From Heliocybe sulcata (taxonomy: Eukaryota; Basidiomycota; Agaricomycetes; Gloeophyllales; Gloeophyllaceae): a stretch of 64,000 nt of DNA. The first letter of the stretch is position 1; each line of letters starts with the position of its first letter. Made by a program: the position numbers and the translations under genes. The notes beneath the pieces were generated by a model. The model was not told the DNA's origin. It saw only the letters and a list, made by a program, of their open reading frames with translations, and searched no databases. Positions 46,212 to 56,732 of this stretch are shown one piece after another. Location of the stretch: positions 432,698 to 496,697 of the forward strand of contig ML213512.1 in NCBI GenBank assembly GCA_004369045.1, in the 5' to 3' direction.

Positions 46212-48211
46212 CTAGTCATCATCGTCCCAGTTGCCCGCCTGCTGCGGTATTTTAGGCCCGCCGGCCGGCTTACTCATGATGATACTGTCGACACTGAGTA
46301 CGGCCACAGCAGCTTCCGTGGCCAGCTTGACAGCCCACGACTTCGCCGCCAAAGAATCCAAGATCTTGTGATCGACAGCGGATAGCGTGCCATCAGTCTC
46401 CGCCTGCAAGGACTTTAATCGTCATATATGTTCTTTAACGGAAGACCCACCTCAACGTCCACACCCCAGGCCTCGCCATCCTTTTCTTCGTGCTTCGCCC
46501 AGAGCCGGCTGAGCACCTCGTTTCCCTCAGCAGCGCCAAACGCGTTCTCCGCTAGCGTCCTCGGCACGACCTCGAGGGCGCTCGCATACCGCCTCACCGC
46601 GTGCTGCGACAATCCTTTCAGACCACTCCCGTACACCTCGATACGCTTCGCCAGCTCGAGTTCCGTCGCGCCCGCACCAGGAACAAGCTTCTGGTCCTTC
46701 ATGAGCGACTTGATCACGTTCACACCATCGTCAATAGCGCGTTCGAGGTCATCCAGGTGGTTCTGCGTCGCCCCGCGGAGCACTATCGTTGCAGTGCGTG
46801 TCTTCTCCTCGCCGCCCTCCTCTTGCCGCAGGACAGTCACGCGGTCCCCGCCGACTTCGACAGACTCAAAGACGTCGACGAAACCGGCTTCTTCCGGCGT
46901 GGGTGCGCCGATACGCGCTAGTGGCGTCGCGTTCACCACGCGACAGAGGCGGCGCAGGTCGAATTTGGAGAGGACTTTGAGGACGGCGATATCGAAGCGG
47001 TTAAGGTAGTGCATGGCGAGCTCCCCGACGTTCGATCCGGCGATGATGACTTTTACGCCCGAGTCTGCGATCTCTTTGATGATCTGAAGAGTATGAGGTG
47101 GCGTACACGAGTAAATATGCATAAGCTTACTTTCTCTAGTGCCTGTTCTTCACCACGAGTGAAGTTTAGCATCTCCTCCTTGTTGTGGATAAGGACCGTC
47201 CCTTTTGTCTCCGTTTGTGCGACGTCTATTCCGCATGTATATACGGCAACCTTCGCCTTTTTGACATTCTTGATGTTGCCTGGGCCGATGCTTTAGAATT
47301 TTCTTGCTGAGGAATGAGTACACTCACCTTCAGGCTCCCGGCCAAACACCATACCCTGCACGACTCTGCTGTTGGCTAAACTTCCACCCATGATCTTAAC
47401 GACGCGAACATTATCCACGTTGAAGTTCTTGGGGTTGGGAGGCATCACAACCATGGCGGCTTCTGCCACTAATGATGATAGCGTGTCTTCGTATCCATAC
47501 TGTTTTGATGCAATGGCAGGTTTGAGTGCAGAGGAAAGGGCGTCTTGTGTGAAAGGGATAGACAGACTGCTACATGATAGATCTGGCACAGGCATTAGCT
47601 TCCACTGAAAACAACGAGGACGCGATCACACGCACTGTCAAATTCTGCGAGGGTTTTCGTGCATGCCAGTTCATAACCACGGATGATTTCGCTCGGATGT
47701 AGCCCCATCACCAGCAAATGCTCCGCCTTCTTGAGCAGCTCTCCTGCAAGCATGATCACCATATTCGTCGCATCGCCCATCTGCATAAGTCAGCCACATA
47801 AAATTGATAAACATTGTACGACAGACCTCAGCTTCCTGTGCTTGCGATGCCATGACCACCAATTTCGCAGCAGGGTGCACGACCTCCATCTCGCGCAGAA
47901 TAGTAGCCGCATCCGAGGTAACGAAGAGCTTGCCCAGGTGGTTGATTAGAAGCTTGTTTCTTCCTGTATTTCCATGTTAGTACACAACGTATATGGTCTG
48001 CACTATACGCACCATTTGGACCAAAACTCGTCCGGACCAAGTCCGACAATTCTGATACAGCTTGGATATTCCGGAGAACAGCATCCTCGATGCCTTGCAG
48101 ATGCTAATCTCGTGCGCATTAGTAACACTGGGCCGACATAGCAGTTGAGCTGACCTTGTATCCATCCTTAAAAAGCTGAATCTGGTTCGCTTTTGGTACT
48201 TTCAACGACAT
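46212..48211 (-). CDS. CCT8: T-complex protein 1 subunit theta (CCT8)
   Basis: Subunit of the cytosolic TRiC/CCT chaperonin, which folds actin, tubulin and WD40 proteins with ATP. The start at 48211 gives MSLKVPKANQIQLFKDGYKH, followed across introns by AVSELSDLVRTSFGPN, a TSDAATILREMEVVHPAAK stretch and QAQE, then MGDATNMVIMLAGELLKKAE. Further exons carry SVSEIIRGYEL-like HPSEIIRGYELACTKTLAEF, FNVDNVRVVKIMGGSLANS, MVFGREPEGE, MHYLNRFDIAVLKVLSKFDL, RLCRVVNATPLARIGAPTPE, GGDRVTVLRQEEGG, TIVLRGATQNHLDDLERAID and LVPGAGATELELAKRIEVYG. It ends GGPKIPQQAGNWDDDD. Agrees along its length with yeast Cct8. The usual GDGTN nucleotide-binding motif reads GDATN. Divergent from the SDR gene (189 bp apart). 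Confidence 0.95.
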
Positions 48212-48400
48212 GGCTGCAGCAGGCAGAGAGGAACAAATGCGCGTAGTGCGTACGCTATTCCAGGATTACAACCTTCCTTTCTCACGAATACAAACCAGGT
48301 CTACAAAGTCCACCAGTGCTGCCTTTCCCACGAGTACAACCCTGCTTCCCTCCTACCAGCTGGCTGGGTGGATCTGCGCTTCGTCAGCTATAAACACATC
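48212..48400. promoter_or_regulatory. Divergent region between CCT8 and the SDR gene
   Basis: 189 bp between the CCT8 start and the chosen SDR start. An upstream non-coding or short coding exon for the SDR gene could overlap it. Confidence 0.35.
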
Positions 48401-49826
48401 ATGGTCGTTCAAGTACTGTGGAATGTCGTCGATGCAGTAATTCCCAAAGGCTACTACTGGCATGTTGCACTGAGCATTCTGGCCATTGTTGTGATCCATG
48501 CTTTCGCGCAAGGTCGCACAACAAACCGCGACCGAGACCTACATGCTCGTGTGATACTAGTCACCGTCAGTACTTGAGGCAACTACCGGGTTTTATGCTG
48601 AAATGACGCGCAAAGGGAGGCTTCACGCCATTAGGGTTGACTCTCATCCAGACGCTGGCGCAACGTGGCGCCCATGTCATCGCATTATCGCCTGAGCCAG
48701 TAGACGCGTTCCAGACGGAGGTACTCATAGATGTGCTGAGGTCGAAAACCTCAAACGAACAGATCTATGCCGAAGAATGCGACCTGTCATCGCCACAGTC
48801 CGTCAGGGCGTTCTGCACGCGTTTCCTCACTGGCCAGGACACTCGGCTCGATGCAATCGTGTTTGCACACGAATATCAGCACATCGGATCACTCTTTGCT
48901 AACAAGAGTGCTGCGGAGGCATTGGAATATCGAAGACAATCTGGTTCAATGGCGACATTCCTGATGACCACTCTCCTGCTTCCTGCGCTCCTGACTGCAC
49001 CTGTAGAGCGGGACATCCGAGTCATCAATGTTGTGAATCCCTTCTATGCAGCAGCGGTGCCGATCTTTTCGCCCACTATCACGTCGCCGCCCTCAGCTTC
49101 CACCTTCCTGCGCGAAGGCTGGCGCTCCCTAAGGCAGATCGTCCTCACGCGTCACCTGCAGCGCATCTTGGATGCACTGCCATCAGGTGCACAAGTACCT
49201 ACTACGGATGAGACCAGCTCGGTCCCTGTCGTTAGCGACAAGCTCCAGCGGTCGAACATTGTAGCCGTGTCTGTCTCGCCCGGTATGAGCAGGGCAGATA
49301 CTGTTGCGGGGCTGCTGGGTGCCGACTCTGCTGCCAATCGCTCGGTACTCGGAGTCATACTGTAAGTGCATGCAAGCCTTCTCGACACTGAAGCCGTTCC
49401 ATTTAACCTTATGCCAGATACATGTTGTTGCAACCCATCTTGCGTCTCGTGACCAAATCACCCAGCGCCGCCACGCAAAGCGTGCTACACGCTCTCTTCC
49501 TCCCTACGCCTTACAAGGAACACTCAAGCGAGGGCCAGCTCACCGAGGTTCTGAAGCCGGGCGCGCTCTACTCAGAATGCGCGGTCGTCACCCTTCGCGT
49601 GCCGTCCTTACCCGAGTCAGAAAAGGAGAAGCTGGGGCTGAAACCCGAAGGTGGCAATGAAGTAGTGAAAGATGATGGCGAGATTGGTGGCCAGGATGTT
49701 GGGAGAGTTGTCTGGGAGGGATATGAGGAGAGTTTAAAGCGTTGGGAGGCTTCTGTTACGACGGAAGTTGAGAAGTCTGGGAGTGGGAGTGTTACCCCGC
49801 CGTCTGTCGATACTCCTAATGCGTAA
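48401..49826 (+). CDS. Membrane-anchored short-chain dehydrogenase/reductase (fungal TDA5-like)
   Basis: Start chosen at ATG 48401 (MVVQVLWNVVDAVIPKGYYW), leading into a transmembrane helix HVALSILAIVVIHAFA; the open frame extends upstream, so an earlier start is possible. A 46-nt-class intron in 48565-48620 joins ARVILVT to GGFTPLGLTLIQTLAQRGAH, forming the TGGFTPLG nucleotide-binding turn of the SDR Rossmann fold (variant of TGxxxGxG). Then EECDLSSPQSVRAFCTRF (D of the adenine pocket), LDAIVFAHEYQHIG, MATFLMTTLLLPALL, VINVVNPFYAAAVP. The classical YxxxK pair is not obvious. The last exon (from about 49419) holds LQPILRLVTKSPSAATQSVL and an acidic tail. Substrate unknown; family assigned by fold signature. 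Confidence 0.7.
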
Positions 49827-50019
49827 CAGATTCTCGTATATGCCTACGATATTTATTGGACTGTTGCAACTGAATCAAATTGCGAGTGTAGCCACTTCCC
49901 CGTATATATAGTGGCGCGGAAACCTAAATCAGACGTTTCCATCAATATCACGCCTCGAGTCGCGGCCCGTTGAAATCTGAATCCAATACACTGTGCAGGG
50001 CCAAAGCGCGAACAACAAG

Positions 50020-51699
50020 ATGGCAAAGGGAAAGCAGAAAGTATATGAAGAGCCCGCACAACCGTACATTGTTGTGACGGATCCTTTCCGTATGCCGCGC
50101 TCCAGCCGGCAACAACGCCATTTCGATGAGACCGCTGCATGGCTTAACCATGTCTTTGGGTCTCAAGATGCAGTTGATACCATTTATACTATGCGGACTG
50201 TAAGTGACGTATCTTCGCTACTCGTAATAATATATCGACTGATCTCTAATGCATGACAAGAGAACAGAAATAATCGTGGCCGTCAGTGAAGACGTCGACA
50301 TTGCTCCCGCACTGGGAGCTCACCGCTGGAGCATGTTTATGCCGCATATGAACCCAGCAGACGGGGATAAAGTCTCTTGCATTTTCAGATACAACTACAA
50401 GACGCAGGGAGATCCTTTGTCGCGTGTGTTGTCCTCAAATTTGCTGCACGTGAGCTACTCTGACCTACAAGTTCTGTAGGTCAATGGATTGCAATGTATC
50501 CCGAGACGCCGGTGAACATTACATTCGTGTCCCCGTATCCCGAGCCTGCTTCCAGGTATGAACTGCCGCCTCCTAGTGTTGCTCCTTTGGTTGTGAGGGT
50601 GCCACGACCGGAATTAGAGCCAATGCCCATCCAAGAAGTACCATCTGGAAGGTCCCCGCCGCAACGTCAGCCCCTCGAGACCCCTACGATCTTCTCCAAC
50701 TCTGCACCACCGACTACTACCGATGATCCAGTAAGTAAAATCCACATACTTTGATCTGATGCCTCCGCTATATGCCCACATGACCGAATGTCAGCACACA
50801 TCCTCACCATACCAGCGACCATCGCACTACACTGGAAGCTCTGCCACCTCTGATACTAATAATACCCGACCTCCGCCCGTCAAACGGGAACACGTAGAGG
50901 CTCCGCCCGGTCAGTTCAGGCATGCATCTCTGATCGCTATCGTAGTTTCAACTTGCAAAACTATGATTTCTAGGGTTTGACAAGAAATTTGATCCATACG
51001 AAGATGGTCAGTATCCCTGATTCTAGGTTTTTATTGGGTTCTGACAAGGCCCACTAGAGGAGGCCGCTCTCCAGCTACTGCGAGCAGTATCACAGACTAA
51101 AAAGGAGGAACCCCAAGATTACCTCCTTGAAGGCGGCTTTGCCTCTAATAGAAATGTTATGATCAAGGCAGAATCGGGTCTTGAACAGGCTGATATGCTG
51201 CGGCGCAATGGTGAGTTTACTCTGCTTTGCGATGCTACGCCCTAGTGAAACAGTATGCTCCAGGAGATACCAGACCGAACTCTGCACTTGAGGACGCCTT
51301 CAACGAGCTCCAGAGGACCAGAGAATCCAATGGCAAGGCATTCTACAACATATAGTTCTGCATTGGATAGCTGATCCAGGTCCTCCGATAGATAATGTGA
51401 AACCAGAGCCAGTGTCTTGGCGTCTGGAGAGGAACCCGGCTGATACGCAGCAAGTGTCTTCATCGCTGGCTGAGGCGTTGAAGGAATATGAAGCCAACGG
51501 CTCCGGCAGTCCATCAACGCATGCTGGAATGGCTACATCAGATATTGAGGTCGTAACTACCGGTCTTAAGCGCCCGATGGACGAGAATGAGGATCACGGC
51601 AGTGGTAAGTCAAAGTTTATTACATCTTCCGGTATCTATTGAATAATACTGCATTCAGAAGGATTGCGAAAGAGGATCAAAGAGGAATCAGGTCATTGA
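50020..51699 (+). CDS. Uncharacterised proline-rich protein
   Basis: Not recognised. The start at 50020 gives MAKGKQKVYEEPAQPYIVVT. The first exon has DETAAWLNHVFGSQDAVDTI, then after an intron RTEIIVAVSEDVDIAPALGA and WSMFMPHMNPADGDKVSCIF, which looks globular. A donor inside LSR joins QWIAMYPETPVNITFVSPYP. A proline-rich region follows (YELPPPSVAPLVVRVP, SAPPTTTDDP) and then charged segments: PPPVKREHVEAPPG, EAALQLLRAVSQTKKEEPQD, LEDAFNELQRTRESNGKAF. Reading beyond about 51354 needs one further splice that I could not fix; a matching downstream segment (VKPEPVSWRLERNPAD...GLKRPMDENEDHGS, EGLRKRIKEESGH) with a bipartite-like basic patch ends at 51699. Possibly nuclear and largely disordered. 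Confidence 0.5.
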
Positions 51700-51822
51700 C
51701 TTTGGATACTGACAATCTGTAGGAATATGGCGATTTCTCTGTCCTGAGTGTCGCCTTCGGTTTCTACTCTTGGACTACTAGTACCTTTTGGAGGCAAGTT
51801 TGACCCTCGTCGCATATGCTAT

Positions 51823-53301
51823 CTAGCACCCCAAAAGGCGCCGCATACAGGGTCTCTTGTTGGGGTCAGTCCTCCAGCTGGGTACTGCCCAGCCCCACAG
51901 CACATCCGACATCTGCCGATGGTTTCTCACAGGTCGTCCCGGTCGCTCGCCATTCATAATTGCGAGTATAGTAGCGCCATCGCTGAGATCTTGGAATGGA
52001 GGCTTTCCAGTGAAGACCTGCCACAGAGTCGACCTTGAGCAAGGTTCCATGCGCGAGTCCAAGGCAAGTAGCGATAGCTCACCTCAATGCAGAGCATTCC
52101 GAAAGCAAAGACGTCCGACTTTTGAGTTCTTGTATTGCAGCTGAATAACTCGGGCGCCATCCATCGCACACATCCACCCGAGCCGCTATGGCTATTACTA
52201 CTCCCCGAAGGGCAGTTCACCATGTTGTCCACATGCGCGAGACCGAAATCAGCAATCCGTGGATTTAATCCCTCGTCGACAAGTACATTTGCCTTGGGAA
52301 CGGTCAGACTGCACGTAGCGTCGCAGGATAGAGGGGAGGATATTCACCCCTCGTATGTCGCCATGCACGAGGCCGCGTTCATGAATGTAAGAGAGGCCTT
52401 CAGCGACCTCGCGAAGCTTAACGAGCAGAAATGATGAAGGACGAAACAAACCTCCCAAAGAGCAAATATCCTCACCATTTCCTCCATAACAGTTTGCGAT
52501 GGAAATTGTTTGATGTACTGGACGATGTCGCCATTCTCAAGCCACGGAGAGACCATGACATATGGATACAAAGGGTCGTCGACGCTGACCCCGATAAGCG
52601 GGAGGATGTTGCGATGCTTCAACGAACACCATATAATTGCTTCTCGAAATAAGGTCTATACTTGCGTTAGATAGACTCTTTCAGAACTCAGGCGCACTCA
52701 TACCTGTTTTCTTTGCCGCCGGGTTTGGTGGGTGTCACTATTGTATTCGCGCAGACGCTTGACTGCTACGAGATAACCATTCCACGTCCCCTTATGGACA
52801 TCTCCGAAGCCACCCGCACAGGCGGAAGACTTTCCAGTCCTGATGCCAGTGACGAAAAGAGAGGGAGGAAACAGAACATTGTCGAGGGCCAGTCTCACAA
52901 GCAGATTTGTTCCCCTCTTACACAAGTCGTTGGGCGGTAAATCGGCGGACCATTCCTGTAAGGTCTGGTAGTTGTAAGCGAAAGGGAAAGTCGCGCAGTG
53001 GAGATATGGGACCCACCTTCAAGAGACAGTTCAAGTACCTTTCGGTTCGATCACGTCCCCATGTCTTCAATATGTCGCGTATGCTATTCTTTTCCGCATT
53101 GTCGAGAAAAAGGCGCGCTTCCTCTCCATCGAAATCGCTTCGGGTCTTGCGAACGGTAGCTCCGTGTATCTGGGGAACGAAGTCAGCGCCGCTAGCGAGT
53201 GCCGAAGCCTCTGGATTGCTCGATGAATGGTAGAATGGAAATCCACGGTTGAGGGCTTCGGATTGCACTAGGGTTAAGATAGGCATTTCGCACGCAGACA
53301 T
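51823..53301 (-). CDS. Tyrosine-kinase-like (TKL) protein kinase
   Basis: The start at 53301 gives MSACEMPILTLVQSEALNRG, an N-terminal helical part (about 120 residues: RLFLDNAEKNSIRDILKTWG). The kinase domain begins with the glycine loop GGFGDVHKGTWNG and YLVAVKRLREYN (VAIK lysine), then the alphaC region FREAIIWCSLKHRNILPLIG, hinge YPYVMVSPWLENGDIVQYIK, LSYIHERGLVHGDIRGVNIL (catalytic HxD loop), ADFGLAHVDNM (DFG), GCVRWMAPELF (APE) and SDVFAFGMLCIEV. It ends WRTDPNKRPCMRRLLGC. All core kinase residues are visible. The HGDxRGxN loop is typical of the expanded TKL kinases of mushroom-forming fungi. Several short introns. Ends 124 bp from the convergent upstream gene. Confidence 0.85.
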
Positions 53302-54316
53302 TGCTGATGATGCTCAATGAGCTGGGCTAAGTGATGAGTGACCGGGCTAGATGGCACGAGTGGCCAGACACAGCGGGAAGTAAGTCAGTAGAGGCATAGA
53401 CGGCGAGAGGATTGCATGCGGTTTGGTTCTTCTCTTATAGTCCCTTGATATCCAGCTCAGGGTGAACAGCATTAGGCGCATCTTAGGTGTGCCAAACCCC
53501 CGTTTTCACAGCCTAAAGTTGCGAGGACTCTTGTCAGCGTGTATGGTCTACAACATCTGGCCGGTAAACAGCCGACCCAAGGGTACTGCACCCACTGGAA
53601 ACAATCAAGTTCACTGCAGTGGTAAAAGAATCATGTCACGTAAAGTGATGACATCAGGATGAATAGCCGCCTGCGCGCACAAAAGGAACTATGCATTACG
53701 CGGGGTCGTGAGTCAAAGGCGAGCAGCCTGCCACAGATACAGAGCTCACTTTGTGATTTCAAGGATTTGTCAGACAGAAATCGTCCTCCTTTCATGTAGG
53801 GGCAAGGTTATTCGTCCAGAATTCTGGTAGCTCCGCGATTGCACTAATGCAAACCTTGTCAATTGAAGCACAAGGTGGTAGTGAATGGTGCAACGCTTTC
53901 CGAACATCACCGACCGGCATTCCGTTAAGCACGTGGTTCCTTAGGCCAGTCCCAGATTCCGTGGCCGAATTTTGCCCCATTCTGCTCATTAGCAAGACAG
54001 TACAATGCTGTACAACTTGCAGTCCTCGCCTTTTCGTCGGTTTCTATGATGATGGCACTAGATCATCAGTATCACCGCAGCTTTTGTGATATATGTTTGC
54101 ACAGCAACCAACATCATGCTCGGTAGTCTTTGGAGGCAATGATCACCGAAGCCTCACTTATCGGTCCTGAAGCATATGTAGTACACGAAGCAGCTTGAAT
54201 GGGACCAATGTCCGAGAAAGTCCCTTCAGATCTTGAGCGGCGCACTTTACGCCAAGGACCATTTCCCCAGGCTGGCATGCAGTGGCTTCGAAGTAATTCC
54301 GTTCAGTCCTTGGACC
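53302..54316. other. Intergenic region, no gene seen
   Basis: About 1 kb holding the kinase promoter and the 3' flank of the oxidoreductase gene. Frames at 53847-54089 (plus) and 53792-53995 (minus) overlap each other and have no recognisable features. Confidence 0.45.
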
Positions 54317-55976
54317 CTAGAGACGAGACCGTTCCATAGTGACCTCTGGAGGAACACCAAGATCCTCTGCTGAACAGAGATCCGAGAGGCGCAGGATCTC
54401 TGTCTTGGACGGCGATCGAGTAGTCGCGTGCGGTACGAACGCCCTGTCTACTGCGAACTTCTTGACCACAGAGGGATCCAATGTTCCAGAGACGAGATCC
54501 GCTGTTATCTGCCCGAGGACGGGTAGAAACTGATGGCGACGTCCTTGTCTGTTCGATCTCTGGCATCTGAACGAGGTCGCGATGCACTTACCTTGTATGC
54601 GTGGCCGCTTCCTCCAGTTGCGATCACCAGACCGGTGTCGTCAGGATAATACCCTATGAGCCAATCTTCGTCAGGCGTATCCGTGTACCTGCATGGCGGA
54701 GTCAGAACCACTGGAGACCGCGTCATTACTAGCGAGTCTACGGACCAGCACAATCTGGTTGTGGCGAACGGTTTCTTGGAAAGATCTGGATACGTCGTGG
54801 ACAGAAGAGCTCGTATATCGTGCAACATTGTTTTCGGCACGCGGAGGCCATCGTCTCCGTGAGACGATAGTGTTCTGGGCGTAGATATGGACGACTTGCT
54901 CTGGCCTATCACGACTGGATTGATATGACCACCACAGTGTTTGCCCATCTTTAGGATGTTGTCTTTATTGGGCTGAATGAACCGGCGCGCTCTGTAAAAT
55001 ATCTATCCGGAGGACACATGAGAGAACTTACAGGAAATATGTAGAACCCGGTCTTGTAGTTGACCATGCACGGGCAGTCTCGATACTGGTCGCCTTCCTC
55101 TGGGGTTAACTGCATGGTCACCACGCTCTGCCTAGCAAAGACGATCTCATTAGCAGGTTTGCTTCTGCTACGTCTAAACGCCTACCCTGCCGCAACGCAT
55201 GTCTCTTGCAGCCGTAGTTCTGGAAAGTTGGAAGCGGTCCAGGATCCTGTCGCGATGATGACGAAGTCCGCCTTGAAAGTGGTTCCATCAGCACACTCGA
55301 CGCCAGCTGTCCTGCTATTCTCTCTGACAAGCTTTCTGACAGCTTTCCCAGCATATACTTGACCGCCCATGGCCTGAACCTTGTCGATCATGAGCGAAGT
55401 CGCCTTTGCAGCGTCCACCCACCCGCCATCCCAACTGATGTACCCCTTGAATAGGCCCGTACGAACGCGAGAAGGCAGCACGGATTGGATAGCAGTATTG
55501 TCAGGTAGGTCCTGAACACGAGCGCCCATAGCAAGATCAGTCTTGTATGCGGCATCGGTGTAGGGATCATTGCCCACGCCGCCCATGAGCACGCCTGATC
55601 TGCAAACACTCGTAAGCAGCCACAGAGCGAGTCTGCTTGACATAAATTGTGTTACTCGTGGTAGACGCCTGGCCACTCTGCCTGGTCGTTCCATGCCGCT
55701 ATCGCCTGGCGGCATAGTTTGTTGTAGAACGGGTCGGAGTACGAACTCCGGACCACTAGAGCCAGAAGGTCAGCTATCAGTCAGTACAGCGAGCCAGATG
55801 TTGTACACACTCCGATTGATGTCAGTACTGGCTGCGTCTGGAGCAGGCAGCATAGGAGATTTGTCCAGGACCGTCACGCATGTGTATGCGCGTTTCAAGA
55901 GATGGTAGGCAGTCGAAATCCCGAAGCATCCAGCGCCAATTATGACTATCCTGCTGGAGGACTCGATAGACTGCAT
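54317..55976 (-). CDS. FAD-dependent amine oxidoreductase (fructosyl-amine/sarcosine oxidase family)
   Basis: Flavoenzyme of the DAO superfamily that oxidises secondary amines, producing hydrogen peroxide. The start at 55976 gives MQSIESSS, then the FAD-binding RIVIIGAGCFGISTAYHLLK (GxGxxG), and TVLDKSPMLPAPDAASTDIN, where the AASTD(I/L)N motif is typical of fungal fructosyl-amino-acid oxidases. Middle exons: SGVLMGGVGNDPYTDAAYKT, YISWDGGWVDAAKATSLMID, MGGQVYAGKAVRKLV, DFVIIATGSWTASNFPEL. The C-terminal part has RLCWSVDSLVMTRSP (C and W near the covalent-flavin position), TPDEDWLIGYYPDDTGLVIA and TGGSGHAYKFLPVLGQITAD. Several introns of normal size. Substrate not assignable from sequence (amadori products, sarcosine or saccharopine are possible). 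Confidence 0.82.
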
Positions 55977-56410
55977 TGCGGCGCAGGTTCAAGTAACAGG
56001 CAGTAGTGCACTTCAGCTCTCGATAGTGGTCCATGGCCGACGCTGGTTATCTCCAGAGAAGCAAGCACAATTATAGGACATTCTCGGAGCGCACTAAAGC
56101 AGCGTTGCGCAGATCATACCACAACAGCCTGGGAGCAATTGTTGACTTCGCAAGCGCGTGTATTGGAGGAATTTGTACTGCCATGCTGCAGAGCTTCGCA
56201 AACTGGCCGGCAAAGACGTCCTTTCGCATGCTGGCATGCGTCGTAACACCATACGCCCTTTTATCCGATGCATTATGCATATACAGCACGTCGTGTTCAA
56301 TAGACACTAGCATGAGTAGGTACATCGTCGCCGGCGGTCGATCACTGCATAAGAAATCTCCAGAAGTTCGAGGTAGAAAAGGACATGGTTTGGCGCAGCA
56401 GGCGCTCAGC
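55977..56410. other. Intergenic region left of the transposon
   Basis: Contains the oxidoreductase promoter. A frame at 56033-56479 (plus) crosses the transposon terminus and is not supported as a gene. Confidence 0.45.
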
Positions 56411-56448
56411 CCAAGGGGCGGACACCGGGAGATGCCGAGACCGGACGT
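56411..56448 (+). repeat. Left terminal inverted repeat of the transposon
   Basis: Pairs with 62633-62670 on the opposite strand through two perfect blocks (14 bp and 10 bp) with identical 14-nt spacing. Confidence 0.8.
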
Positions 56449-56488
56449 GGGGGAGGGGGGGGGGCTCCGAGGGCCTTAACGGAGATTT
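56449..56488 (+). repeat. G-rich subterminal module, left copy
   Basis: Reads a 16-base G-rich run with one A, then CTCCGAGGGCCTTAACGGAGATTT. A related module in the same orientation sits at 62590-62629. Its G-run could form a quadruplex. Confidence 0.6.
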
Positions 56489-56732
56489 ATTTGGAATAAA
56501 AAAAAAATACTTATAGAGGCTCTCCTGAGAGGCAGCATGCATTGTAAAGTGCGCTAGAGTGTATACAGCCATTAAACAGCCCCATAGAACGATGGAATTG
56601 CACTTTCCGGTGCCGGAGTGACCCGCATGAGTGACATAACGCGTCAAAGTGACGAGTATACGCGAGCGACGCGACCTACTTTTACCTCATCATTGTTCTA
56701 TCACGTCAAGAGTGTCTATTTACAGCTGTATA

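Noticed and set aside
46212-56000. A secondary-metabolite gene cluster (SDR, FAD oxidase, kinase close together)
   Set aside because: No backbone synthase, transporter or transcription factor is present, and CCT8 and INO1 nearby are housekeeping genes.
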